NCBI GenBank assembly: GCA_016711505.1
Contig: JADJSV010000007.1
Coordinates: 62,001-126,000, forward strand
Length of the DNA stretch: 64,000 bases
From: Bacteroidota bacterium
GTDB taxonomy: Bacteria; Bacteroidota; Bacteroidia; AKYH767-A; 2013-40CM-41-45
Reading direction: 5' to 3'
Within the stretch, counting starts at the first letter, position 1. Every line of letters starts with the position of its first letter. Shown here piece by piece: positions 36,146 to 44,911 of this stretch. Under the pieces are notes generated by a model that had not been told where the DNA came from, made no database searches, and saw only the letters and a list, made by a program, of their open reading frames with translations. Position numbers and translations under genes: made by a program.

Positions 36146-37732
36146 ATGAATAGTAAAAAAACAGGCATTAAAATTGGATTTTCCGTTGTGCTACTGATAG
36201 TAATTGCAATTATTTTTATGCCAATCTTCTTTAAAAAGCAAATAAAAAATTATTTAATTGATCAGTATAACAATTCGCAGTCAGAGTATTTTTTGAAAAT
36301 CGGAGATCTTAAATCATTTATTTTTGCAGGTAATGTGAAGATGTACGATATCAGTCTTAAGAATATTAATAAGGCTTCTTTTTCTTCTTTGTCTGAACTT
36401 AAGGCTAGTTCAGTAAGTATCAGTAACGTTTCGTTTTTTAAATTGATAACCGGAAAAGGTTTTCATGCCGGAAAAGTTGAAGTGGAATCTCCGGATATTA
36501 TTATGAGCAGAGTAAAAAAATCCGTAACGGAAATTGCAGTAAATGATTCCGGAAAAGGGAAGAAGCCGGATATTTTTCTATCCGAAATAATAATTTCTAA
36601 CCCAAAATTTTCATACTTCTCAGATCTCAATGATTCGCTGCCACTGATAAAGACTGAACATGGAAATATTTTTATAGGTGATTTTACTCTGAATGATCTT
36701 CAACCCGGTGAACAATTCTCGGCTAAAAATCTTTGGGGAGAACTTGAGAATATTAATTATCTGACAGCCGACAGTCTTTATACCATCAGCATTTCAAAAC
36801 TTAACTTGTCATACTCTGATTCTCTTTTATCGATTGATTCGCTAAAAATAACACCTAACTACAGTAAAAAAATGTTTGGAGAAAAAGCCGGTAAACAAAC
36901 TGACAGAATTTCTTTACAAGCATATAACCTGAGATCAACTTCTTTCGATGCTAAACATTTTACAGAGATACAAGCTATACGTTCAGGATTGATCTCACTG
37001 TCAGCCCTGAATGTAGAAGCTTACCGTGACAAGAATATTGAAAGAAAGATTGAGTATCCTGCTTTCCTTCAACAGGTGATAAGTGATATAAAATTCCCGA
37101 TTGGGATCAAGAAAATTGAGGTTGAAAAAGGTTCGGTAACATACGAAGAATTGAAAGAAGGGAATGAAAAATCCGGATACATTTCTTTTGATAATATAAA
37201 GACAGACATTATAAATATTTCTAATCAATCGTTCGATGATACATTATTTGTAAACTCTACCAGTGCTCTTGGAGGAAAGGGTTCTTTGAAAGTAAAATTA
37301 TCCTTTCCTATGAAAACCGGCGATAATTCATATCAATGTCATGGAGAACTGAATGGTTTTCCAGTAAAAACTTTGAATACTTTAGTGCCTTTTCTTGCAG
37401 GAATTTCTTTTAAGAGTGGAATCATTGATACAATGAAATTTGATTTTAATGCAAAACCTGCGGTTGCATTGGGTACACTTCAGATGAACTATCGCGATCT
37501 CCAGATAGAAGCTGTTGATGCGAATAGTGGAAGTAAAAAGGGTACGCAAAAAAAGGTGCTTAGCTTTATCTTAAATAGTTTTGTTATCAAAAGCGATGTG
37601 CCATCTGAGCGAAGTAAAAATAATACCAGTAAGCTCTATTATAAAAGAGATCCTCAGAGATTCATCTTCAATAATAGTTTAAAAACAATCATGAGTGGTG
37701 CGAAAAGGATCGTTCTGGGGACGAATGATTGA
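36146..37732 (+). CDS. AsmA-like inner-membrane protein
   Basis: The 528-residue protein has one N-terminal membrane helix (about residues 9-28) and a periplasmic body of repeated beta-strand words (LKIGDLKSFIFAGNVKMYDI, then VEVESPDIIMSRV), as in AsmA/DUF748 lipid-bridge proteins. It converges on a DUF748 protein at 37921..39060 that has the same topology. An intermembrane role in lipid transport or envelope maintenance is inferred. The stop codon lies within the first copy of the spacer repeat. Confidence 0.7.
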   Translation: MNSKKTGIKIGFSVVLLIVIAIIFMPIFFKKQIKNYLIDQYNNSQSEYFLKIGDLKSFIFAGNVKMYDISLKNINKASFSSLSELKASSVSISNVSFFKLITGKGFHAGKVEVESPDIIMSRVKKSVTEIAVNDSGKGKKPDIFLSEIIISNPKFSYFSDLNDSLPLIKTEHGNIFIGDFTLNDLQPGEQFSAKNLWGELENINYLTADSLYTISISKLNLSYSDSLLSIDSLKITPNYSKKMFGEKAGKQTDRISLQAYNLRSTSFDAKHFTEIQAIRSGLISLSALNVEAYRDKNIERKIEYPAFLQQVISDIKFPIGIKKIEVEKGSVTYEELKEGNEKSGYISFDNIKTDIINISNQSFDDTLFVNSTSALGGKGSLKVKLSFPMKTGDNSYQCHGELNGFPVKTLNTLVPFLAGISFKSGIIDTMKFDFNAKPAVALGTLQMNYRDLQIEAVDANSGSKKGTQKKVLSFILNSFVIKSDVPSERSKNNTSKLYYKRDPQRFIFNNSLKTIMSGAKRIVLGTND

Positions 37733-37923
37733 CCTGGATTTATTGGATTAATGAATTCCTGGAAAGATGACCTGGATTTAATGGATTATTGGATTACCGG
37801 GAAGAATGACCGGGGTTAAATGCTTTTATGATTATCTGGAAAATTGACCTGGATTTAATTTATCAATGGATTTCCTGGATCAATTAAATCCCGGCAATCC
37901 ATTAATAAATTAAATCCCGGTCA
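37730..37923. repeat. Repeat-filled spacer with inverted TGACCTGGATTTA ends
   Basis: TGACCTGGATTTA occurs at 37730, 37768 and 37845, with a variant at 37806. The inverted form TAAATCCCGGTCA ends the spacer at 37923. The TGA of the first copy is the stop codon of the plus-strand gene, and the TCA of the last is the stop of the minus-strand gene. Between them are GGATTATTGGATTACCGG words shared with 1-24 and 25248-25276. This explains the whole gap between the two genes. Confidence 0.8.
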
Positions 37924-39060
37924 TTTTTTATTTTCTTTCTTCTCAGCCTTATCTTTTTTTGACCCAAATACTTTTTCAAGAATATTATCAGGTTTATTTT
38001 CATTTTCGTCAATTGATTTAAGATTGATCTGATTATCGATTGCCGGTACCAATGCCTGAATAAAAGCGTTTTTTATTACCTCCCATAGTGCATCTAAGGT
38101 ATGTGTATCAGGGTTTTTGAAATCACCTTCAATCTCTACCTTTGTAGCTATCTGATCTTTTTTCTGATTCTGAAAAATAAATCCTGTTGTTCCAACAATT
38201 CCTTCCCATGCCTTGTGGAAAAAATTATCATTCTTATCGTCCGGTCCCAAAACGTCAAGATCCTTTATTAAAGGTTTTACGTATCCTACAAATTTTCCAT
38301 CCTTCGCAGCCATTTCTGAATACAAGCCAAAGTTTCCTTTATTGACATCAAATTTTCCGTAAGCTTTGAAAAAATCATTCAGCAATACAAGATTTGTATT
38401 TTTAATTTCTGTGTTGACATCAAAAGTAGGTTGGTCTGCAAGAGGATCTAATTTCATCTTAATAGTAAGCTGGCCTTCATAAACATTTGCTTCAACATTT
38501 ACTGTTGCCGGCAATACTATATTTTTATTCACAACAGTTGAAAGATTTTTAGCAAGCACATGTGTTTGCTGCAATGAAACATCAACAACCGGTTTGCTTG
38601 TATTGTCTTTGTATTTCAATTCGCCATTGTGAATTTCAAAGGTATTAATGTTAAGAGGCATAAATTTATCCAGCAGCACTCTGAAATCAGTTGTATCTTT
38701 CTTTACATCTTCAAGCTCAGCTTTGTCTTTTGTGAATATTAGTTGAGGTGTGAAGACCTGAAGTTCACCTACAAGTCTGCCCTTGAAGAGCGCACTCCAT
38801 TCAATTGAGAGGTCAATTTTTCTGGCATTTAAGAAGGGAGTCTGGTCAAAGGTCACGGAATCAACTTTATTCAAATAGAAGGTATTGATCACATACGCAC
38901 CTCTGATTATTGCAATATCAATATCGCTTATATGTCCATAATATCCGGGAACATTTTCAAGAGCTTTGTTCGCATAATGCAGAACAATGGCAGGTAGAAA
39001 TATTCTGAAAATTATTAAAACTCCAATAATGATCAGAATTATTTTATATTTCTTTTTCAT
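37921..39060 (-). CDS. DUF748 domain protein
   Basis: The 379-residue protein has an N-terminal membrane helix (about residues 6-30), followed by the DUF748 layout: IDLSIEWSALFKGRLVGELQ, MPLNINTFEIHNGELKYKD, and ending in a Lys/Glu-rich tail. It is predicted to be an inner-membrane-anchored periplasmic protein related to AsmA. It is 18 nt downstream of the FAD-Rieske gene and so likely co-transcribed with it from the promoter at 40801. Confidence 0.8.
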   Translation of the reverse strand: MKKKYKIILIIIGVLIIFRIFLPAIVLHYANKALENVPGYYGHISDIDIAIIRGAYVINTFYLNKVDSVTFDQTPFLNARKIDLSIEWSALFKGRLVGELQVFTPQLIFTKDKAELEDVKKDTTDFRVLLDKFMPLNINTFEIHNGELKYKDNTSKPVVDVSLQQTHVLAKNLSTVVNKNIVLPATVNVEANVYEGQLTIKMKLDPLADQPTFDVNTEIKNTNLVLLNDFFKAYGKFDVNKGNFGLYSEMAAKDGKFVGYVKPLIKDLDVLGPDDKNDNFFHKAWEGIVGTTGFIFQNQKKDQIATKVEIEGDFKNPDTHTLDALWEVIKNAFIQALVPAIDNQINLKSIDENENKPDNILEKVFGSKKDKAEKKENKK

Positions 39061-39078
39061 ATTTTTTATTTATTATAA

Positions 39079-40689
39079 TCACTTATTAATTTCAGAGATT
39101 TTAGTATTCGTATTTTCAGTCGGATCCTCATCAAAATATTCCAGAGGTGTATTTGCGGGACCATTAAGTACTTTTCCAAAAATATCAAATCTGCTCCCAT
39201 GGCAAGGACAATCCCAGCTCTTCTCGTCATTGTTCCAGTTTACAGTGCATCCAAGATGAGTACATTTTGGATTTACAATATGTAATTTGCTTTTCTCGTC
39301 TTTGTAAACACCGAATTTACTTCCTTCGTAATTTACTACATGACCTTCGGTTGGTTTTAATTCCAGGGTAGATTGGACATCATCAGAGCTGCTTTTATTT
39401 TTTAAATATGATACAAATCCTCCAACAATTTCTTTTATGAAAACACTTCCGGCATTAATGAGATCGAAGCGGGAAGGTGAATAGATCTTTTCGTAATTAT
39501 TTTCTTTTTTGTAAATAAGATCTGAAATCAGATCAGCAGCAATATTTGCATAGGTCATCCCATTTCCGGAGTCTCCGGTTGTAATGAAAATATTATCAGC
39601 ATCACCGGGATTTCTACCTATATAAGCCAGACCATCCATTGAATAGAGAATCTGGCCGGACCACTTATTTATGATCTCGCCAATTTCAAAATTATCTTTA
39701 CACCATTTTATCAGATCAGAATATCTTTCTTCTTCAGGTTTCCCTTCTGCATCCGCTTGTCCTGTAGGATGGTCTTCACCACCACAAATTAATACATCAT
39801 GAGTATCGTTGTAATTCTGCATTCTTGCAAAATGGTACGGCGGTCGGTAATCTCTTTTTTTATTGTCACCTGTGTCCCACCAGATCTGTGGCACAATAGA
39901 ATTTTTGGGAACAAGTGCTGAAATAACATATGCTCTGTATGCAAATTGTTTTAAATGCATAAGAATTTTATTGTTTACCGGTGAGTTTGTTGCAATCACA
40001 ACATTGTCTGCAGTTATTATTTTACCTGATTCAGTTACAATTCCTTTTGATGAAATTTCAGAAGCATGAGTGCTTGTAAATATTTTACCGCCTTTCTGTT
40101 GAATGGCATCACTCAAACCTTTCAGATATTTCATAGGATGGAATTGGGCTTGTTGTGAAAACTTTAGTGCTTGTATTGAATTTATTTTCATTCCGGGAAT
40201 ATCATTTACAATACTTACTGGTAATCCTAATTCGCTTGCAGCTTTGAATTCTTTTTCAATCGTATCAAAATCATCGGATGGATGAGGAAAGAGGTATCCA
40301 TCCAACCTCATAAAATCACAGGAAATATTTTCTTTATTTACTATAGATTCAATTTTGTTTATTGCATTAATGTGGCTCTCAGCAATTAGTTTTGCCTTTT
40401 CTCTTCCATAGGACTTAATTAATGAATAATATCGTTCATCAAGGACGTAAGTGAGATGTGCTGTTGTACGACCACTTTCCCCGCTGCCCATGTATTCATC
40501 TTCTATAAGGATTACCGATTGATTATTCTCAAGTAATTCATATGCAATAGTCAGTCCTGCAATTCCCCCACCAATAACCAGAGCATTACAACTGAGATCA
40601 TTTTTAAGTTGATTGAACTTGATTGGTTCTGTTACCTCTGTCCAGAAGCTAAGATTCGATCCGGAAGTAATTTTGAAGTCAGTATTCAT
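39079..40689 (-). CDS. FAD-dependent oxidoreductase with C-terminal Rieske domain
   Basis: The 536-residue protein has a DAO-type FAD domain (dinucleotide motif ALVIGGGIAGLTIAYEL near residue 35, TSPV/GDSGNG region) and a C-terminal Rieske 2Fe-2S domain with CTHLGC and CPCHGSRF. The fused form is common in environmental bacteria; the substrate is unknown, possibly an amine or amino acid. No signal peptide or Tat motif is visible, so it is cytoplasmic. It is divergent from 40882, with back-to-back sigma-54-like promoters, and leads a two-gene unit with the DUF748 gene. Confidence 0.92.
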   Translation of the reverse strand: MNTDFKITSGSNLSFWTEVTEPIKFNQLKNDLSCNALVIGGGIAGLTIAYELLENNQSVILIEDEYMGSGESGRTTAHLTYVLDERYYSLIKSYGREKAKLIAESHINAINKIESIVNKENISCDFMRLDGYLFPHPSDDFDTIEKEFKAASELGLPVSIVNDIPGMKINSIQALKFSQQAQFHPMKYLKGLSDAIQQKGGKIFTSTHASEISSKGIVTESGKIITADNVVIATNSPVNNKILMHLKQFAYRAYVISALVPKNSIVPQIWWDTGDNKKRDYRPPYHFARMQNYNDTHDVLICGGEDHPTGQADAEGKPEEERYSDLIKWCKDNFEIGEIINKWSGQILYSMDGLAYIGRNPGDADNIFITTGDSGNGMTYANIAADLISDLIYKKENNYEKIYSPSRFDLINAGSVFIKEIVGGFVSYLKNKSSSDDVQSTLELKPTEGHVVNYEGSKFGVYKDEKSKLHIVNPKCTHLGCTVNWNNDEKSWDCPCHGSRFDIFGKVLNGPANTPLEYFDEDPTENTNTKISEINK

Positions 40690-40800
40690 AATTAAATTTA
40701 ATATGGTATTATTTATACAATTCTGAACGCTTTCTGAAGATGTATTATCTCTGATAATCAGTGAGAAGCATGGAATTTTCAGACTATGCTGATTAATGAT

Positions 40801-40815
40801 AAAAATATGATGCCA
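40801..40815 (-). promoter_or_regulatory. Putative sigma-54-type promoter (TGGCAT-N5-TTTT)
   Basis: On the minus strand: TGGCAT, CATAT, TTTT. It lies 112 nt before the FAD-Rieske ATG. Only 20 bp separate it from the divergent site at 40836. Confidence 0.5.
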
Positions 40816-40835
40816 TTTCCTAAGGTTTTCAAGAC

Positions 40836-40850
40836 TGGCACAATAGTTTT
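40836..40850 (+). promoter_or_regulatory. Putative sigma-54-type promoter (TGGCAC-N5-TTTT)
   Basis: TGGCAC, AATAG, TTTT. Predicted +1 is about 20 nt before the ATG at 40882. Confidence 0.55.
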
Positions 40851-40881
40851 ATACCTATAATAAACTCTAAAAAAAAAGGAA

Positions 40882-41184
40882 ATGAAAAATCTGATTAAAT
40901 CAATATTAGTAATTGCAGGACTTGCTTTCAGTTCAGCGAGCTTTGCTCAAACAGGTATGGATCATTCTACAACTGCTGACAGTACAGGCAATAGAAATAA
41001 AAGTAAGATGCAGGATAATAAAATGCATTCTGATTCTACAATGCATAAGAATAAAATGAATCCTAATCGTACTGATTCTACTCAAATGAAAGATCGTCGT
41101 CGTACCCCATCAACGATGCCTCAGGATTCAATGAGAAATCGTAATCAAAACGACAGAATGATGCAAAGAGATTCTGTAAAATAG
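40882..41184 (+). CDS. Exported Met/His/Asp/Lys-rich disordered protein
   Basis: This 100-residue protein has a signal peptide (ending near SASFAQ, residue 23). The mature chain is disordered and rich in Met, His, Asp, Asn, Lys and Ser (HKNKMNPNRTDSTQMKD). Recurrent M, H and D could bind metal, but no defined site is seen. It is monocistronic between its promoter and the terminator at 41242. Confidence 0.7.
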   Translation: MKNLIKSILVIAGLAFSSASFAQTGMDHSTTADSTGNRNKSKMQDNKMHSDSTMHKNKMNPNRTDSTQMKDRRRTPSTMPQDSMRNRNQNDRMMQRDSVK

Positions 41185-41241
41185 TTTTGCCATGTTTTGA
41201 TCAGTTTATGTAAATGCTGATCAGAAATGAACAATAATCGT

Positions 41242-41276
41242 AAAAATGAGAGCCTGTTTTAGAGGTTCTCATTTTT
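41242..41276 (+). terminator. Intrinsic terminator
   Basis: A 14-bp AAAAATGAGAGCCT / AGGTTCTCATTTTT stem with one G-U pair and a 7-nt loop ends in a T-run. Confidence 0.8.
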
Positions 41277-41286
41277 ATTGGTACCA

Positions 41287-41301
41287 TGGTATGCTTTTTT
41301 C
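41287..41301 (+). promoter_or_regulatory. Putative sigma-54-type promoter (TGGTAT-N5-TTTC)
   Basis: TGGTAT, GCTTT, TTTC, just past the terminator. Predicted +1 is about 11 nt before the ATG at 41324. Confidence 0.5.
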
Positions 41302-41323
41302 TAATGGAAGTAAACAGCTCTTT

Positions 41324-41839
41324 ATGATCAAAATTCTCCCATTATTGGCTTTCATTCTTATCATTGGGTGTAAAAAAGACAAGGATCCTGTTCCCACTGG
41401 AAATTCATATGTGAATCAGGACGAATATTTTGTTTTGCAGGCATCAATTGTTAATTATACTTCAATTCAATTAAGTCATGTTGCTGGATCGATTTCAAGT
41501 GATTCTGCAATTCTTGCATTTGCTGATTTGATCGTAACGGAACATACTATTTACAGACAACATTTAATTGATCTTTCAGATAGTGTTACTATGCAAGTGG
41601 CAGATTCATTGGACCCTCAGCATCTTACTTTAAGAAATCATTTGCTAACAATCAGTGGTCGGGAATTTGACAGTACTTATATACATAATCTTGTACAAGA
41701 TCTTGGTACTGCAATTAGTTTACATCAGACAGAAATGAGTGCGGGAAGTAATGCGCAGGTAAAAGTATTTGCAACAAATCATCTTGGAGAAATTCAGACC
41801 CGGAAAATGTGGGCCGATAGTGTTGCTGCAAATTACTGA
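41324..41839 (+). CDS. DUF4142-like helical lipoprotein
   Basis: I start at the ATG at 41324. An upstream in-frame extension would run through the terminator and promoter and lacks a signal. The 171-residue product has a lipobox at Cys16 (LIIGC), a charged linker and an all-helical domain (DEYFVLQASIVNYTSIQLSH, then FADLIVTEHTIYRQHLIDLS) like the DUF4142 protein at 13265. It is probably anchored to the outer membrane. The role is unknown. Confidence 0.7.
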   Translation: MIKILPLLAFILIIGCKKDKDPVPTGNSYVNQDEYFVLQASIVNYTSIQLSHVAGSISSDSAILAFADLIVTEHTIYRQHLIDLSDSVTMQVADSLDPQHLTLRNHLLTISGREFDSTYIHNLVQDLGTAISLHQTEMSAGSNAQVKVFATNHLGEIQTRKMWADSVAANY

Positions 41840-41896
41840 TTTGCTTATACCTTTTGTAAGCATAACAATAAATAAATTATTTTAAAAATTATATAT

Positions 41897-42274
41897 ATGT
41901 CAGGAAAAAATAAAAAACAATTTGGAGTATGGCTCGATAGTGCACATGCTATTGTAGTTGGAAGAGAAGAAAATGAAGCCGGAAATTTTGTCGTTCTCGC
42001 ACATGAAAAGAGCGCAGTATCAGATAAAGGCGGAAATGAAAATGTTGCGCATAATACTGAGAAAGGCGATCTGCAGAAATTATTTAAAAACATTACTTCG
42101 CATATGCAAAACGTAGATGAGATTCACGTAACTGGTACTGGAGTTGCGCAGGAACAATTCATTCATTACCTGGCGGAAATTCCTCAGTATAAAAATGCTG
42201 TCGCAAAAGAAAGTACGTCCAATAAAATGAGTGATGAAAGTTTAGTGAAATATATTTCAGAAAAATTTCAATAG
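41897..42274 (+). CDS. Small cytoplasmic protein with VHVTGTG-type motif
   Basis: The 125-residue protein has an N-terminal strand KQFGVWLDSAHAIVVG and a C-terminal part with KNITSHMQNVDEIHVTGTG and EQFIHYLAEIPQYKNA. The pattern resembles release-factor-like (eRF1 domain) small proteins found in stress-type operons of Bacteroidota; this is a resemblance only. No sigma-54-like site is visible before it, and it may be transcribed with the lipoprotein 57 nt upstream. Confidence 0.55.
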   Translation: MSGKNKKQFGVWLDSAHAIVVGREENEAGNFVVLAHEKSAVSDKGGNENVAHNTEKGDLQKLFKNITSHMQNVDEIHVTGTGVAQEQFIHYLAEIPQYKNAVAKESTSNKMSDESLVKYISEKFQ

Positions 42275-42346
42275 TCTCAGTTGTTTTTTGTCGTGAATCC
42301 TCATGGCATATTGCAAAATTGATGAAGTTGTTTACCGGAAAATGAT

Positions 42347-43054
42347 ATGAGGAAATTACATCTTCTCGTTTTACTCCTCTTGACAATGTCAACATTTTAC
42401 TCTCACGGGCAGGAAACTTCCCGGGGTTTCATTGTATATCCAAAATTTCAAAGCAGGGAGTTGCATGGATCATATGGAATAACATTTATGACAACTCCTC
42501 GTGTTGTTACTGAGGAATTTCATAGGAGAATACCGGCAGGAGAATTTTCTGCTTTGAAATTTTTCAGTGAAAAGTTTTATCTGAATCCCCGGCTCCGCTT
42601 TCAATTCATTCAAAACGAACTCATATTAAGTGGTGGTTACTTATTACAAAGTACCGATAAGTATGGAATAGCTTTTGAATTGGCCGGTTCGGTATGGGCG
42701 GGAATACTCCGTTCAGATGCTTTTGACAGAAAGGGGTATGGCTTTATGTGTTATCCGGCTCTAAAGGCAGGTGTTCAGATTAAGAAGGATCTCTTCCTGA
42801 CACTTAAAGGTGAATTAATATTAAATCTTCTTCGTCGTGATGTTGCCGGTGAAGTGTACCAATCGTTGCCATCGCCGTTATATAGTGGCCAGGCGTTAAG
42901 TTTCTATATTGAACAACCATTTGTAAAATCTACTTTCATTGTTCTTGGATTTCGTGCAATGTATTGTGATTTTTATTGGCAGACCTGGACTCTCAACGAA
43001 ACTTTCGAAGAGCATGTATTTTATCCGGAAATAAAAGTTCAACTTATAATATGA
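42347..43054 (+). CDS. Outer-membrane protein, unknown family
   Basis: The 235-residue product has a signal peptide (ending near YSHGQ, residue 22) and many amphipathic strands (GSYGITFMTT, FEHELILSGGYLL-type region, KAGVQIKKDLFLTLKGE). It ends in EIKVQLII and looks like a small barrel. It is the first gene of a four-gene coupled operon; the next ATG overlaps its stop (ATGA). Confidence 0.6.
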   Translation: MRKLHLLVLLLLTMSTFYSHGQETSRGFIVYPKFQSRELHGSYGITFMTTPRVVTEEFHRRIPAGEFSALKFFSEKFYLNPRLRFQFIQNELILSGGYLLQSTDKYGIAFELAGSVWAGILRSDAFDRKGYGFMCYPALKAGVQIKKDLFLTLKGELILNLLRRDVAGEVYQSLPSPLYSGQALSFYIEQPFVKSTFIVLGFRAMYCDFYWQTWTLNETFEEHVFYPEIKVQLII

Positions 43055-44319
43055 AACGGAAAGTCGTCGCTATAATTTTTTCCGGCATTCTCTTTACCTC
43101 GTGTGAAAAAGAGTTTACTGCCCTTGTTCCGGAGAATAACTGGGATGAATTTACTGCGGCCGGAACAACTACTTTATCTGATTCAATTGGAAAAAGAATT
43201 GAAGGAGTTTATGAAATATCAAAGGGTGATGCAATGTTTGGCGGAAGTGTTGCTTTGAAATGGGTTTGGACCATAGAAAATTCTGATACGGTTTATACGC
43301 TATCTGGTTTTTTTGAAAAGGACAACAGTTATTTTATTGCCTCCGGTCGGAGAACTGATTCAATTATCCTGGTTAACGGATATTACAGAAAGATGGTCAA
43401 CACGGAAACAGGTGTTGTACGTTTGAAAATTGAATATGAAAAGGGAACCCGGTTAATTTCGGATCTGTCAAAACCCATAGTAAGTGACAGCATAACTATC
43501 ACCGGAAATTTTAGTCAGATCGGAACTGAATTAGATTCACTCCAATTTATTTATAAAAGACCTCTGCGTGATGATTCAAATTTCCTGATTCTCGCGCATC
43601 GCTGTGGAGGCAGGACTTCAGACTTACTGCCGGCTGCAGAAAATTCTGTAAACATGGTTTTGTTATCCACAAAATTGGGAGCAACAGGAATTGAATTAGA
43701 TGTCAGAATGACCTCCGACGAAGTACCAATTGTTTATCACGATGAAACCCTGAATGACAGATTGATTCAGCCGAATGGAATGATGGGGAATATTGCGAAT
43801 TACTCTTATGCTCAAATACGGGATCTTGTCAGATTAACAGATGGACAAACTATTCCCTCACTTAGAGAAATTTTGGATGTAGTATTACTTCAAACTTCCC
43901 TGCGTTTTGTCTGGCTCGATGTAAAGTATTATGGAAGTCTTCAATTAGTTTATGAAATTCAGCAAGAGTATCTTTTAAAGGCATCACAAATGAATAGAGA
44001 TCTGGTATTACTAATTGGAATTCCGGATCAGGATGTTCAACAGAATTTTATAGCATTACCTGACTATTTAAATATTCCAAGTCTAAATGAAAGGTATGAT
44101 GAAATTATTAACGTCAACTCAAATGCCTGGGGCGCGCCATGGTCATTAGGAGTTATGCGGCCGGAAATTGAAAGTTTGCACAGCATTGGAAAGAAAGTTT
44201 ATGTCTGGACTTTAGACTCTCCTGAATTCATTGAGCAATATGTCTCGGAAAATATTTATGATGGAATATTATCTAACTACCCATGTAAAGTAGCACATTC
44301 ATATTATGTTGGACCTTAA
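43051..44319 (+). CDS. Glycerophosphodiester phosphodiesterase lipoprotein
   Basis: The start at 43051 overlaps the upstream stop by 4 nt; the longer frame lacks the signal. The 422-residue product has a lipobox at Cys18 (LFTSC), an N-terminal lipocalin-like beta domain (residues 30-175) and a GDPD TIM-barrel from about residue 185 (LAHRCGG, ENSVNMV, GIELDVRMT, VPIVYHDETL, SIGKKVYVWTLD). The HR, ExD and H catalytic and metal residues are present. It should cleave glycerophosphodiesters in the periplasm or at the surface. Confidence 0.88.
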   Translation: MKRKVVAIIFSGILFTSCEKEFTALVPENNWDEFTAAGTTTLSDSIGKRIEGVYEISKGDAMFGGSVALKWVWTIENSDTVYTLSGFFEKDNSYFIASGRRTDSIILVNGYYRKMVNTETGVVRLKIEYEKGTRLISDLSKPIVSDSITITGNFSQIGTELDSLQFIYKRPLRDDSNFLILAHRCGGRTSDLLPAAENSVNMVLLSTKLGATGIELDVRMTSDEVPIVYHDETLNDRLIQPNGMMGNIANYSYAQIRDLVRLTDGQTIPSLREILDVVLLQTSLRFVWLDVKYYGSLQLVYEIQQEYLLKASQMNRDLVLLIGIPDQDVQQNFIALPDYLNIPSLNERYDEIINVNSNAWGAPWSLGVMRPEIESLHSIGKKVYVWTLDSPEFIEQYVSENIYDGILSNYPCKVAHSYYVGP

Positions 44320-44911
44320 AAAAATCTTCATTCTTATTCTGATGTTTGAATACACTTCTGGTTATTCCCAGGAGTTATTTCCAAAAAAAAACAAAAATTC
44401 CGGACTATTTGAATTGAGTGTTGAAGCAGGCGCAGGTGGGTCCTACTATTCAACTAAGCCGAACGTTCCCTTACATCTGGAAACGAATGTGAGTAAGATT
44501 AGTGAGGCTTTTTCTTTTCGGATCAATTGGAAAACGGATCATCGGTTGAGTATATCTGTTGAAAGCGGATTGATTAAATTTTATTCATATACGATCAATA
44601 GTAAAAATGCCGAAGGAGATCTAAAGATTTCTGCAATTCCGCTATTAGTGGAGTTTGCAATGCCTTTGACTAAAAAATTTCAGATCAGAGCAGGAGCAGG
44701 ATCTTATTTTCAAACGACAGAATTAAATTATCTGGGTAAAGTAAGATCAAATTCAGTTGGACTTGGATGGATTGCCGGAGGATCATATTCTTTGTTTTCA
44801 AAAGACAACAATTCTTTTTATTGTGAGCTGAAATGGATGGATTCAGCAGAATCACAGCAAGCAATTATGGTTCTGCAATTAAGTTATAGGTATACATTTT
44901 TTAGATGGTAA
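44306..44911 (+). CDS. Outer-membrane beta-barrel protein
   Basis: This 201-residue protein has a signal peptide (ending near GYSQ, residue 22). Amphipathic strands follow (LFELSVEAGAGGSYYST, ISAIPLLVEFAMPLTKKFQI, RAGAGSYFQ), and it ends in the aromatic RYTFFRW, typical of PorT-like barrels. It overlaps the phosphodiesterase gene by 14 nt and the phosphatase gene by 7 nt. Confidence 0.7.
   Translation: MLDLKKIFILILMFEYTSGYSQELFPKKNKNSGLFELSVEAGAGGSYYSTKPNVPLHLETNVSKISEAFSFRINWKTDHRLSISVESGLIKFYSYTINSKNAEGDLKISAIPLLVEFAMPLTKKFQIRAGAGSYFQTTELNYLGKVRSNSVGLGWIAGGSYSLFSKDNNSFYCELKWMDSAESQQAIMVLQLSYRYTFFRW

Noticed and set aside
41246..41323. Earlier start for the 41324 lipoprotein
   Set aside because: The extension lies in a terminator and promoter and would bury the lipobox signal.
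42304..42318. TGGCAT in an intergenic region before the 42347 operon
   Set aside because: The -12 position reads AAAA after five bases, so the sigma-54-like pattern fails.
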